64,000 nt of DNA from Elusimicrobiota bacterium (GCA_041660925.1 JBAZVI010000009.1:62001-126000), one strand, 5' to 3'; shown: positions 25,458 to 34,174, counted from the stretch's first letter. The notes: generated from the sequence alone by a model not told the origin. Translations and numbers: made by a program.

Positions 25458-27322
25458 CCCGCCGCTGGCTCTGCGTCGTGGGCGGGCTCCTCCTGCTCTA
25501 CGGGCTCTACCTGTGGACGAACCGGAAGACGGGAGCCGCCCTCTGGGGCCCCCGGGAGACGCCTCCGGCCGAGGCGTTCGGCTCCGAGAACCCGCGCCTC
25601 CTCGAGGAGCGGCCTCTGCGAGACGACGGCGGCGTCGCCGTGCTCCTGCTGCGTCCGGATCAGGAGGCGCTGGCGGCCGCGCGGGTCCTCGAAGCGGCCG
25701 GGCTCCCGTTCGGCGTGACGAAGGACCTCTCCGCCGCCGTCCGCCATCCGCTCGTCTTCATCCCTTCCGGCGACCGCTCCATCCGGCCGGACGCGCAGGA
25801 GAAGAAGGTCTTGCGGGACTTCGTGGAGGGCGGCGGGACCCTCGTACTGCAGACGCCGCCGGACCTGATGCGCGAGTTCACCGGCCTCCACTCCGAGAAG
25901 CCCCGCAGGAGCCGCCGCGCGCTTTCGCTCCAGGCGTTCGGCGACGAGGGCTTCGCTCTGCTCGACGCCGCCGAGCTCCGCGACCTCCCGCTCGCCTCCC
26001 CGGCGACGCGGCAGGGCATCTGGACGCACGGGCTCGTCCCCGCGAGCGGGCTCGCCCAGGGGGTGGCCTCCTTCGAGACGCGCGAGGCCGCGATCGTCCG
26101 GCGCAAGCTCGGCCTGGGTCGCGTCTATACCCTCGGCTTCGACCTCCGGGATCTCGTCCTGCGTCCTCCGTCTGGACGCCATTTCGACGCCTCGCGGGGG
26201 AAAGGCCGGTTCGACCCTTCCGTCGACGCCTGGACGCTCGTCTTCAGGGGCTGGTACGCGGCGGCCGTCGGCGGCCGGGGCCGCCCCGCGCGCTGGGCCC
26301 GGCTGAGGGGGCTGCCCGGCGACGCCTCGGGCCTGCTGGCCCTCACGCACGCCGTCGGCTGGGGCGCATCCATCGACGGCGCCGAGGAGTTCCTCGCGCT
26401 CGAGCAGAAGCGCGGCGTCCGGGCGACCTGGTTCGTCCAGACGAAATACGTGACGGACGTCCTCCCGGCTCCGATGTTCGACGCGGGCATGCGCAGACTC
26501 CTGCGGAAGATCTCCGCATCCGGTCACGAGATCGCGAGCCACTCGGTCGCGCACGGGCCCGACCTGTCCGCGCTCTCCCTCGGCACCGGGGAGGAGTCGA
26601 TGAAGGACTACCGCCCTCGCCTGGACGCACGCGGACGCACGCACGGAGGGACCCTGCTCGGGGAGCTCTGTCTCAGCCGCGGACTCCTCCGCGAGGCCGC
26701 CGACGACGCTCCCGTGAAAGGCTTCCGCGCGCCTTTCCTCTCCTTCCCGGTGCGCCTCGACGCGGGGCTCGCGCGCTGCGGCTACGCCTGGGACTCGAGC
26801 GTGAACGCCGCCTGGGCGCTGACCTACCGCCCTTATCGCATGCTGCGAGGACGGGCGATGGAGCGCGAGTCCTCCGTCCGCGAGTTCCCCATGGCCCTCG
26901 AGGACGAGGACGCTCCCTCGGGGTTCTCCGCGCCGGAGAAGGTCCTCGCGCTCCTCAGAAGCGTCTCCTCCGTCGAAGGGACCTTCGTCTGGCTGCTGCA
27001 CCCGGATCGGAGTCCAGGAAAGGCCGCGGCGCTCGAAAAGGTCCTCGCCGGCCTGCCGCGGGGGACGCGGACGACGACGCTCTCCGAAGCCGCCGCGTTC
27101 GAGGAGGCCCGCGCAGCGACGCGCTTCACTCTCGAGGAGGACGGCCCCGCAGCGGCGACCCTGCGCGTGGCCGCCCCGGCAGGGAGCCGGGGGCTCTCCT
27201 TCGAGCTCTCGGCCCCGGTGCGAGCATGCTCATCGAAGCTCCCCGTGCGCTGCGCGGGGAGGGTCGTCGTGCTCGAGGAGATCCGCGAAGAGGAGTCGAG
27301 GGTCCGCCTCAACTGGAAGTAA
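25454..27322 (+). CDS. NodB-type polysaccharide deacetylase-like protein lacking the catalytic Asp pair
   Basis: 622 residues. A membrane anchor (residues 5-20) is followed by a GATase-like alpha/beta domain (about 60-290, LVFIPSGD, LRDFVEGGGTLVLQ). A NodB homology region covers roughly 295-560 and a beta domain closes the protein. The NodB metal histidines (HEIASHSVAHG) and the FRAPF and WLLHPD motifs are present. The normal TFDDG motif is instead LALTHAVGWG, so the metal-binding and catalytic aspartates are missing. It may bind rather than deacetylate the polymer, like degenerate PgaB or PelA modules. It closes the synthase operon. Confidence 0.78.
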   Translation: MTRRWLCVVGGLLLLYGLYLWTNRKTGAALWGPRETPPAEAFGSENPRLLEERPLRDDGGVAVLLLRPDQEALAAARVLEAAGLPFGVTKDLSAAVRHPLVFIPSGDRSIRPDAQEKKVLRDFVEGGGTLVLQTPPDLMREFTGLHSEKPRRSRRALSLQAFGDEGFALLDAAELRDLPLASPATRQGIWTHGLVPASGLAQGVASFETREAAIVRRKLGLGRVYTLGFDLRDLVLRPPSGRHFDASRGKGRFDPSVDAWTLVFRGWYAAAVGGRGRPARWARLRGLPGDASGLLALTHAVGWGASIDGAEEFLALEQKRGVRATWFVQTKYVTDVLPAPMFDAGMRRLLRKISASGHEIASHSVAHGPDLSALSLGTGEESMKDYRPRLDARGRTHGGTLLGELCLSRGLLREAADDAPVKGFRAPFLSFPVRLDAGLARCGYAWDSSVNAAWALTYRPYRMLRGRAMERESSVREFPMALEDEDAPSGFSAPEKVLALLRSVSSVEGTFVWLLHPDRSPGKAAALEKVLAGLPRGTRTTTLSEAAAFEEARAATRFTLEEDGPAAATLRVAAPAGSRGLSFELSAPVRACSSKLPVRCAGRVVVLEEIREEESRVRLNWK

Positions 27323-27361
27323 AGGGCCTCCCACGGACGCAACTATTTGTAGAATCCGCGC

Positions 27362-27505
27362 GTGGCGGAAACCCCGATCGGCCCGCGAAGGGATGCGCGC
27401 GCTCCCTGGAGTGATTCGCTCATCTGCGTCCTCCTTTGGGCCGCCGTACTCTTCTACGCCTGGAACCATCGCTCCTTCCTGTCCCAGGCGGCCCGTCTCT
27501 TCTGA
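27362..27505 (+). CDS. 47-codon membrane micro-protein upstream of the GT-C gene
   Basis: A GTG-initiated frame encodes 47 residues: a polar, basic N-terminus (PRRDARAPWSD) and one transmembrane helix (SLICVLLWAAVLFYAW) with a short tail. Its TGA shares one base with the ATG of the next gene (TGATG), which favours real translation and coupling. A TAGAAT -10-like box ends 6 bases before the GTG. It may be a small partner of the adjacent membrane transferase, or a leader that controls it. Confidence 0.5.
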   Translation: MAETPIGPRRDARAPWSDSLICVLLWAAVLFYAWNHRSFLSQAARLF

Positions 27506-29415
27506 TGTCCTGGACACTGCCCCTCATCCTCTGGCTGAGCGCCGCCGCGACCTTGCGGCGCTGCTGGCGTCTCCGTCTCGACGAGGCCGCCATGGGGGGC
27601 GGGCTCGTCGCCTCGTTCGAGGTCGTCGTCCTCATCACCGCCCTCGGTAGAGCAGGGAAGCTCCAACCCCTCCTCACCCTCTGCATCACGGCGGTGCTGG
27701 CGCTCTTCCATGTCGCGCTGGCCCTGGAGGGACGCGGACCCGTGAAGCATCGGGCTGCGCGGATAACGGTTCCCGTCCTGGTCTGGGCCGCGCTGGTCCC
27801 GGCGGTCCTCGTCCTGGCCTTCCGGATCCACCTCGCGAGTTCGCTGCCGTTGGACTCCTGGGACGCGCTCAGCTATCACGCCCCGATCGTCCTGCGCTGG
27901 CTGCAGCAGGGGAATCTCGATCTCGCCGGCTTCTCGGGCTACACGCGCTATTACCCCTGGAACGGAGAGCTCTTCTCGGCCTGGCTGGCCCTGCTCGACG
28001 GAAGCTCCCTCGACCCCGCGCGGACGGCGCAACTCTATCCGCTCCTCTGGATGGCCTGCGCCGGCCTCGTGATCGGACGCCGCCTGGGCGGGCGGCGCTG
28101 GGCCGCCGCCGTGGGCGCGGCGCTCCTGGCCTTGCCCATCGCCGTACTGCAGACGGGCGTCCCCTATGTCGACGTCTTCTACGCCTCCTTCTGGGTCTGC
28201 GCCGCCGCGTCCGCCCTCTGCTGGGACCGCTGCGGCCGCGGCTTCTACCTGGTCCTGTGGGGGGCCGCCTTCGGACTGACGATGGGCACCAAGGCGTCGT
28301 TGTATTACCATGCTCCGCTGGTCCTGCAGCTCCTGGTGACGCTGCTCTCGCGCCCGCAAAGGAGGAAGTCGTTCGTCCTCGCACTGCCGTTCGCGGCGGC
28401 CGCGGTCCTCATCGGCGGAGCCTATTGCTACGCCCGCAACATCCTCCATCATGGGAATCCCATCTATCCGTTCACGTTCCGGCTCGCCGGATACGACCTC
28501 TTCACCGGGATCATGTCGCCGAAAGAATTCCTCACGCGGGATTCCTGGTTCGTCGAGTCCGGCGCCGGCTGGTTCGCATATCCTTTCCGCGAGACCTTCA
28601 ATCGGATCGCGCTCTACAGCAACGAGAACGGGTTCGGCCCCGTCTGTGCGGCAGGACTCCTGCTCTTCCCCTGGGCGGCAGCCCGCGCCCTGAGGAGGCG
28701 GGACTGGGGAGCGGTCGGGTTCCTGGCCCTCGTCCCCGGTTCGATCTTCTTCTTCTTCACGCTGAACCCCGGCCACGAGCCGCGCTATCTCACGTTCCTC
28801 GCAGCGGGAGCCATCGGCGGCCTCGCCTACCTCCTGTCCGGCCTCAGAGGCGTACGACGACAGCTCGCGCTGGGAGCATGGACCTTCGGCGTCGCCTGGG
28901 GGCTGCTGGGCGTAGTGGGCGGGGTCTTCCAGGAACCCGGCGTCCTGGAAGGGTGGCAGACCCTGCGCGCCGGCGGCCGCGTCGACGCGTTCGAATATTA
29001 TCGGGTCGGGTACAACTCCCTCGCGGATGCATGGGCGGCGTTGAATCCGCGGCTTAAGAAGGACGATGTCGTCGCCTTCAACTACGGGGAGCTGGAGCTG
29101 CCGCTGGCGGGGCTCCCGCCGCTCGCCCGCCCGCGACAGATCACCCACGGCGACAGCATGTGGCCGGATGCCTTCGCCGCGGCGACCGACGACGAGTGGC
29201 TCGAGCTGCTGAACGCGCTGAACGCGCGCTTCTTCGTCCTGTGGAGCCCCGCCTGGGCTCCCGAGAACGGGAAAGCCGAAGCCCGCGCCATCGCCCGCTT
29301 CCCCGGCCGCTTCCGGAACATCGGCCATTGGCGGGGGAACATGGGCACGGTCGACCTCTACGAGGTCCTGCCCGCTGCGGCAGGCGGAACGCCGCCGGCC
29401 AAGGGTTTTTCGTGA
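27505..29415 (+). CDS. Polytopic GT-C-like glycosyltransferase / membrane protein
   Basis: 636 residues with about twelve transmembrane helices and a ~130-residue soluble C-terminus. The first large outer loop reads SSLPLDSWDALSYHAPIVLRW, placing Asp residues and a His near the membrane as in GT39/GT83-type enzymes that use polyprenyl-phosphate sugars. The soluble end (DVVAFNYGELELPL, RFFVLWSPAW) has no motif I recognise. The start is coupled to the micro-gene (TGATG) and the stop to the HAD gene (GTGA). Codon third positions are slightly less GC-biased than in neighbouring operons. Confidence 0.65.
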   Translation: MSWTLPLILWLSAAATLRRCWRLRLDEAAMGGGLVASFEVVVLITALGRAGKLQPLLTLCITAVLALFHVALALEGRGPVKHRAARITVPVLVWAALVPAVLVLAFRIHLASSLPLDSWDALSYHAPIVLRWLQQGNLDLAGFSGYTRYYPWNGELFSAWLALLDGSSLDPARTAQLYPLLWMACAGLVIGRRLGGRRWAAAVGAALLALPIAVLQTGVPYVDVFYASFWVCAAASALCWDRCGRGFYLVLWGAAFGLTMGTKASLYYHAPLVLQLLVTLLSRPQRRKSFVLALPFAAAAVLIGGAYCYARNILHHGNPIYPFTFRLAGYDLFTGIMSPKEFLTRDSWFVESGAGWFAYPFRETFNRIALYSNENGFGPVCAAGLLLFPWAAARALRRRDWGAVGFLALVPGSIFFFFTLNPGHEPRYLTFLAAGAIGGLAYLLSGLRGVRRQLALGAWTFGVAWGLLGVVGGVFQEPGVLEGWQTLRAGGRVDAFEYYRVGYNSLADAWAALNPRLKKDDVVAFNYGELELPLAGLPPLARPRQITHGDSMWPDAFAAATDDEWLELLNALNARFFVLWSPAWAPENGKAEARAIARFPGRFRNIGHWRGNMGTVDLYEVLPAAAGGTPPAKGFS

Positions 29416-30008
29416 GCGGGGAGGAAGGGCGGAGCGTCCCCCTGTGCGTCGACCTCGACGGCACGCTCATCCGGACGGACCTGCTGGCGGAATCCGTCCT
29501 CTCCCTGCTCCGAAAGGACCCGCTCGCCGCATTCCGACTCCCCTTCTGGCTGCTCCGAGGGAAAGCGCACCTCAAGCGGCGCATCGCCGAGCGCGTCGAC
29601 CTCTCCGCCGCCGCCCTCCCTTACGACTCCGAGTTCCTCGACTTCCTTAAGGAGGAGCGGGCCGCCGGGCGCCCCCTCGTCCTCGTCACGGCGTCGGACC
29701 GGAAGTATGCCCAGGCCGTGGCCGAGCATCTCGGGATCTTCTCGGACGTCATCGCCAGCGACGGCGCCACGAATCTATTGGGCGAGACGAAGCTCGAAGT
29801 CCTCCATGAAAAGTTCGCGGACGGCTTCGATTATGCCGGCGACTCGTTCCGGGACCTGCCGGTCTGGCGGGGGGCGCGCCGGGCCATCCTCGTGCGCGCG
29901 GGGGAGGCGGTCGTCCGTACCGCAACGGCGCATGGGAACGTCTGGAAGGTCTTCGAGAAGCGGGGCGGGCGGCTCAGCGAGCTCCTCCGCGCGCTGCGCC
30001 GCGCCTGA
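29412..30008 (+). CDS. HAD-superfamily phosphatase
   Basis: 198 residues with GTG start. HAD motif I is VDLDGTLIRTD near residue 13, motif II VTASDRKYA, and motifs III/IV are GETKLEV and YAGDSFRDLPVW. A helical cap between motifs I and II makes it subfamily IB-like. HAD domains of this kind are found next to, or fused to, UbiA-type decaprenyl-phosphate phosphoribosyltransferases. They are thought to dephosphorylate the 5-phosphoribosyl product. The UbiA gene lies directly opposite with no gap (stops at 30008 and 30009). Confidence 0.85.
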   Translation: MSGEEGRSVPLCVDLDGTLIRTDLLAESVLSLLRKDPLAAFRLPFWLLRGKAHLKRRIAERVDLSAAALPYDSEFLDFLKEERAAGRPLVLVTASDRKYAQAVAEHLGIFSDVIASDGATNLLGETKLEVLHEKFADGFDYAGDSFRDLPVWRGARRAILVRAGEAVVRTATAHGNVWKVFEKRGGRLSELLRALRRA

Positions 30009-30893
30009 TCAGCGCAGGATCAGGAAAGTGCTGCCGACCCAGAAGATGACGGCGGCGAGCATCGGCATGTCGCCGAGCACGTCGCGCGCCGTGTCCTGGC
30101 CGAGGCCGCGGCTCTCCACCAGATACAGATAGCGGAATATGCCGAACACGATGAAGGGCACCGTATAGATGAGGTCGTTCGTTCCGTGGAGGCGGATCGT
30201 CTCCAGGCTCATCGTGTACAGGCTGTAGCTGATCACCGCGCAGGCCGCGCTGATGGACGTGAGCTGGACGAGCAGCCCCTCGCCGTATTCCCGCAGGACC
30301 CCGCGGGCCTGCGGCCCCATCGCCGTCAGCTCCGATCGGCGCTTGCCGAACCCCAGGAACAGCGAGAACATCAAGCCGCAGAGGAGGAGCCACTGCGAGG
30401 GCGGTATCCCCAGGCCGATCGTGCCGGTCAACAGACGAAGGATGAATCCCGCCGCGATGATGAATACGTCGAGGATCGGAACATCCTTGAGCTTCATCGA
30501 GTAGGCCGCGTTCACGGCCAGATACGCCGCGATGCAGGCCGCAGCCGTCGGCGACGCCTGCCAGGCCGCCGCCAGCCCCGCCGCGGCCAGCGCGAGCGCC
30601 GTCCCCCACGCCATGCCGAGCGGGATCTCCCCGGCGGCCACCGGCCGCAGACGCTTGACCGGATGGAGCCGGTCGCCTTCCGCGTCGGAGGCGTCGTTGA
30701 AGGCGTATACCGCGCTGGAGGCCAGGCAGAAGCTCAGGAACGCGAGACCTATCCGCGCCGGCGCCGCTTGGTAGAGAGGATAGCCGAAGGCGGGTCCGAT
30801 CAGGACGAATCCGTTCTTCAACCATTGATGGGGACGAAGAAGACGGACATACGCGAAGGAGCGGCCGACGGTCGCATTCATGCGCGGACCCAT
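30009..30893 (-). CDS. UbiA-family prenyltransferase, decaprenyl-phosphate phosphoribosyltransferase-like
   Basis: 294 residues with about eight or nine transmembrane helices. The first aspartate motif is NDASDAEGDRLHP (N/DxxxD-type) and the second is KLKDVPILDVFIIAAGFILR. RLLRPHQWLKN opens the protein, as in Rv3806c-type enzymes that transfer phosphoribose from PRPP to polyprenyl phosphate, the first step towards arabinofuranosyl or ribofuranosyl donors. ATG 30881 is an alternative start. It is preferable if the TATGAT box about 5 bases before ATG 30893 is the true -10. Confidence 0.88.
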   Translation of the reverse strand: MGPRMNATVGRSFAYVRLLRPHQWLKNGFVLIGPAFGYPLYQAAPARIGLAFLSFCLASSAVYAFNDASDAEGDRLHPVKRLRPVAAGEIPLGMAWGTALALAAAGLAAAWQASPTAAACIAAYLAVNAAYSMKLKDVPILDVFIIAAGFILRLLTGTIGLGIPPSQWLLLCGLMFSLFLGFGKRRSELTAMGPQARGVLREYGEGLLVQLTSISAACAVISYSLYTMSLETIRLHGTNDLIYTVPFIVFGIFRYLYLVESRGLGQDTARDVLGDMPMLAAVIFWVGSTFLILR

Positions 30894-30940
30894 CCTATCA
30901 TATGAAGGGCGCCGGGGAAGAAAACGCTCACGACAGGCCC

Positions 30941-31064
30941 TTGACGTTTGTTATATTCGTGTTATAATACACGTACCCCCGTCGAGGGGGGTTCGTTTTA
31001 GAACCCATCCCAACTTCCTCCAACCAACCCCCCAACAGCTCTCAACGTGCACTCGAGGTGAGAC
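30941..31064 (+). promoter_or_regulatory. greA promoter and structured leader
   Basis: TTGACG (30941-30946) and TATAAT (30963-30968) with a 16-base spacer are the best sigma70-type promoter of the + strand. The ~90-base leader can form ACCCCC/GGGGGT (975-980 with 987-992) or GGGTTC/GAACCC (989-994 with 31001-31006). These share bases and exclude each other. A pyrimidine-rich stretch and GAGGTGAG, a Shine-Dalgarno 5 bases before the ATG, follow. A leader switch is possible but is inference. Confidence 0.7.
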
Positions 31065-31538
31065 ATGCCTGAATCCTATCTGACGCGCGCCGGTTACGCC
31101 AAGCTGCTCAAGGACCTCGAGTCCTTGAAGAAGCACAAGGCGCAGCTCTCCATCGAGATCGGCGAGGCCCGCGAGAAGGGCGACCTGAAGGAGAACGCCG
31201 AGTACCACTCCGCCAAGGAGCGCCTCGGCGACATCATGAACCGCATCGGCATCATCGAGGGCAAGCTCGCCAACGTCCGGATCATCGACGACATCAAGGT
31301 GAAGAAGGACGAGGTCGGCATCGGGGTGAAGGTCACCCTCGAGGACATCGAGGAGAAGGACGAGATGGAGTGGACGCTCGTCGGCCCCGATGAATCCGAC
31401 CCTTCCGCGGGGAAGATGTCCATCTACGCCCCCCTCGCCGCCGGGATCCTGGGCCACAAGGTCGGCGAGGAAGTCGCCGTCGAGCTCCCCGCCGGCGCAA
31501 GGCGCTATCGGATACTGAAAACCGAGCCTGCCATCTAA
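31065..31538 (+). CDS. greA: Transcription elongation factor GreA
   Basis: 157 residues, the normal length. The N-terminal antiparallel coiled coil contains YLTRAGYAKLLKDLESLK and the tip EAREKGDLKENAEYHSAKE, whose acidic residues enter the RNA polymerase secondary channel to stimulate cleavage of backtracked RNA. The C-terminal FKBP-like domain ends in GARRYRILK. It is a single-gene transcript with its own strong promoter. A palindromic repeat lies immediately downstream. Confidence 0.97.
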   Translation: MPESYLTRAGYAKLLKDLESLKKHKAQLSIEIGEAREKGDLKENAEYHSAKERLGDIMNRIGIIEGKLANVRIIDDIKVKKDEVGIGVKVTLEDIEEKDEMEWTLVGPDESDPSAGKMSIYAPLAAGILGHKVGEEVAVELPAGARRYRILKTEPAI

Positions 31539-31540
31539 CC

Positions 31541-31643
31541 TTCCTGAACTCCCCCTCCCGAGGGAGGGGGCTGGGGGAGGGCAGGAGCAGGAACAGCAGT
31601 CCTACCCTCCCCTTGCCCTCCCTCGAAGAGGGAGGGAGAACAG
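31541..31643. repeat. Composite palindromic repeat, copy A
   Basis: Two hairpins, CCCCCTCCC/GGGAGGGGG (31551-31570) and CCCTCCCTC/GAGGGAGGG with GAA loop (31616-31636), are separated by a spacer whose ends (GGGGGAGGGCAGGAGC and CCTACCCTCCCC) are roughly complementary. The whole element is therefore a palindrome of palindromes. It lies between greA and queG, and its right edge is 19 bases from the queG start. Confidence 0.8.
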
Positions 31644-31654
31644 CGACTCCCTCC

Positions 31655-32698
31655 ATGCTCTCTGACCGCGAACTGAAGTCTGCCCTCATCTCGAAAGCCC
31701 TCGCCCTCGGCGCGGGCGCCGCGGGAGTCTGCGCCGCCGACCCCGCCTCCGAGGAGGGCGGCGGCGCCGCCTTCGCCGACTGGCTCGCGCGCGGCTTCAA
31801 CGACGGGATGGACTGGCTCGCCCGCTCCCCCGACCGCCGCGCCGACCTGCGCGCCTGGTTCCCGGAGGCGCGCTCGGTGCTCATGCTGGCCTTCCCCTGG
31901 GGCGCCCCGGAGGCCCCGGCCCCGGGCGGCCCGCCCTCCGGCCGCTTCGCCCGCTACGCGACCCTGCCCGACTACCACGACGAACTGCGCGGACGCCTGG
32001 ACTCGCTGCGCGCCTGGTACGCGGAGGAGGCGGCTCCCGGCGGAAAGGCCCGCCCGTTCGTGGACACGAGCCCCGTGCTCGAGCGCCTCTACGCCCGGCG
32101 CTCGGGCCTCGGCTGGGTCGGGAAGAACGCGATGCTGATCTCCGAGCGCCTCGGCTGCCGCTTCTTCCTCGCCGGCCTCGCCCTCGACCGGGAGCTCGAG
32201 CCCGACGCCCCGTCCGCGGAGCGCTGCGGCGAGTGCCGCCGCTGCCTCGACGCCTGCCCGACCTCGGCTTTCGCCGCCCCCCGCGTCCTCGACGCCGCGC
32301 GCTGCGTGGCCTGCTGGACGGTCGAGCGCCGGAGCGTCCCCTTCCCGGAGGAAGTCGAGCGCGGACTCGGCGCGCGCGTCTTCGGCTGCGACGAGTGCGT
32401 CGAGGCGTGCCCTTTCAACCGCGCGGCCCCGGCGGGAGCCCTCTCCCCGCGTCTCGCCGCCGCCCTCCCCCTCGACGAGCTCCTCCGCCTCGACGAGGCC
32501 GCCTTCGCCGCGCGCTTCACGGGGACCCCCGTCCTGCGCGCCGGCCTCCCCGCGCTCCTGCGCAACGCCCTCGCCGCCGCGGGGAACTCGGGCGCCCGGG
32601 AGCTGCTCCCGACCGTAGAGGCCCTCGCGGCCCACGCGGACCCGCTCGTCGCCGGCCAGGCACGGCGCAGCGCCGCCCGCCTGGCCGGGAATCCCTGA
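31655..32698 (+). CDS. queG: Epoxyqueuosine reductase
   Basis: 347 residues. FVDTSPVLER carries the catalytic-region Asp, and GLGWVGKNAMLI and the cobalamin-binding segment are conserved. Two 4Fe-4S sites follow: CGECRRCLDACPTSA and CVACW with CDECVEACPFNR. A C-terminal HEAT-like helical tail (ALAAHADPLVAGQARRSAARL) binds tRNA in characterised QueG. It reduces epoxyqueuosine to queuosine at tRNA wobble position 34. The TGA stop is the loop of a perfect 12-bp palindrome. Confidence 0.94.
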   Translation: MLSDRELKSALISKALALGAGAAGVCAADPASEEGGGAAFADWLARGFNDGMDWLARSPDRRADLRAWFPEARSVLMLAFPWGAPEAPAPGGPPSGRFARYATLPDYHDELRGRLDSLRAWYAEEAAPGGKARPFVDTSPVLERLYARRSGLGWVGKNAMLISERLGCRFFLAGLALDRELEPDAPSAERCGECRRCLDACPTSAFAAPRVLDAARCVACWTVERRSVPFPEEVERGLGARVFGCDECVEACPFNRAAPAGALSPRLAAALPLDELLRLDEAAFAARFTGTPVLRAGLPALLRNALAAAGNSGARELLPTVEALAAHADPLVAGQARRSAARLAGNP

Positions 32699-32754
32699 GG
32701 GATTCCCGGCTCCATCCGCCGAGACGGCGGCGGGAATCGCCCCTGCGATTCCCG
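32684..32754. terminator. Two adjacent perfect palindromes at the queG stop
   Basis: GCCGGGAATCCC (32684-32695) and its complement (32699-32710) enclose only the TGA stop codon. A second perfect 10-bp stem (CGGGAATCGC, 32731-32740, with 32745-32754) follows. Both carry the core GGGAATC. No U-run follows, so intrinsic termination would be atypical. They may be a terminator, an RNA-stability element or a protein-binding site. Confidence 0.5.
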
Positions 32755-32777
32755 TCGATTTGATAAACTCTCGCCTC

Positions 32778-34148
32778 ATGCACGGGCTCCTGTCGCTCTT
32801 CTGCGCGCTCCTGCTCGCGCTCCCCGCCTCCGCCACGCAGCGGAAGGCGAGAAAGAAGCGCCCGCCCAAGCCCCGCCAGGTCGAGCGCCCCATCCCCGAG
32901 CCGCGCGCCCCCGTCAGTCCGCTCACCGACGAGATCCAGCCGCCGGCGGAGTTCCCGCCGACCCTCGAGCGCGACCGCAGCGGCGAGCCCTGGCCCATCC
33001 GCCTCATGATGGGCGACATCAAGGGCGGGATGCTCGTGCGCATCCCCGTCATCGACACCGACCCCAACCGCGGCATCACCTACGGCGTCATGCCCATCTG
33101 GGTCTACAAGGAAAACGGCGGAAACCGCATCCGGACCATCCACGCCCCCTCGCTGACTTACAACCGCATCTTCAAGCTCATCCCGACCTACCGCTACTAC
33201 CTCTATCCCGACGACCTTTCCGCGCTCAACTTCCGCGCCTCCATCTCCTTCAAGGACGACAAGGAGCTCCTCGGCGCCTTCGAGGACGTGGACTTCCTCG
33301 ACCGCGGCTGGGCCCTGGGCTGGAAGGCGCAGTTCAACGTGGACGGCTCCGAGCGCTTCTTCGGCATGGGCCCCGACTCCGTGCGCGCGAAGGAGGCGAA
33401 CTACACGAGCCACACGATCCAGCACTTCATCCGCCTCGGCCTCCCCATCTTCAAGGGCAGCGGCTGGAAGTTCAATCTCTCGCATCACATCGCCGGGGTG
33501 CGGCTCACCGACGGCCCGGTCGACGCCCTCCCCGACCTGAAGCTGGACTTCCCCACCCACGCCCCCCAGCACTACCACCAGGACGCCGAGATGCAGCTCT
33601 TCATGGACTACGACACCCGGGACAGCGCGGTCACGACCACGCGCGGCGCCTACTCGAAGATCTTCGTCGAGAACGCGCAAAGAGAGCTCGGCAGCGAGTT
33701 CTCCTTCCAGCGCTACGGCTTCGAGCAGAAGCACTTCATGCCCCACGGCGCCGACTCCCGCTTCGTCACCGGCGTGCACGCGCGCTACGAGCAGCTCGTC
33801 GGCAACGCCCCCTTCTACCTCCAGCCCTCGCTCGGCGGCAAGTACATCCACCGCGCCTACGGCACGGGCCGCTACATCGACCGCGGCCTCGCCGTCATGA
33901 ACATCGAGGAGCGCATCACGGTCTGGAAGATCCCCGTCGCCGGCGTCGTCACGGAGTACGAGTTCGCGCCCTTCATGGGCCTGGGGACCGTCTTCGACAC
34001 CCCCGGCCGCATGGCCTCGCGCTACGCCCGACCGGTGTACGGCGCCTCCGTGCGCGCCATCGCCCGCCCGCAGGTCGTCGGCTCCATCGATTTCGGCGTC
34101 GGCCAGGAAGGCCTGGCCGTGTTCATGGACATCAACTACCCCTTCTGA
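32778..34148 (+). CDS. Omp85/BamA-like outer-membrane barrel without POTRA domains
   Basis: 456 residues. The signal peptide MHGLLSLFCALLLALPASA is followed by a basic Pro-rich linker to about residue 65. The remainder is beta-strand rich and ends in AVFMDINYPF, a C-terminal Phe barrel signature. Segments such as QLFMDYDTRDSAVTTTRGAYSKI and LGGKYIHRAYGTGRYIDRG resemble the D15 surface-antigen (Omp85) domain, the latter near the conserved RGY/lid region. No POTRA repeats are seen. Family precedents insert or export proteins or patatins. The partner is unknown. Confidence 0.78.
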   Translation: MHGLLSLFCALLLALPASATQRKARKKRPPKPRQVERPIPEPRAPVSPLTDEIQPPAEFPPTLERDRSGEPWPIRLMMGDIKGGMLVRIPVIDTDPNRGITYGVMPIWVYKENGGNRIRTIHAPSLTYNRIFKLIPTYRYYLYPDDLSALNFRASISFKDDKELLGAFEDVDFLDRGWALGWKAQFNVDGSERFFGMGPDSVRAKEANYTSHTIQHFIRLGLPIFKGSGWKFNLSHHIAGVRLTDGPVDALPDLKLDFPTHAPQHYHQDAEMQLFMDYDTRDSAVTTTRGAYSKIFVENAQRELGSEFSFQRYGFEQKHFMPHGADSRFVTGVHARYEQLVGNAPFYLQPSLGGKYIHRAYGTGRYIDRGLAVMNIEERITVWKIPVAGVVTEYEFAPFMGLGTVFDTPGRMASRYARPVYGASVRAIARPQVVGSIDFGVGQEGLAVFMDINYPF

Positions 34149-34174
34149 TAAAGTGGTAAAATAGAACAATCGCA

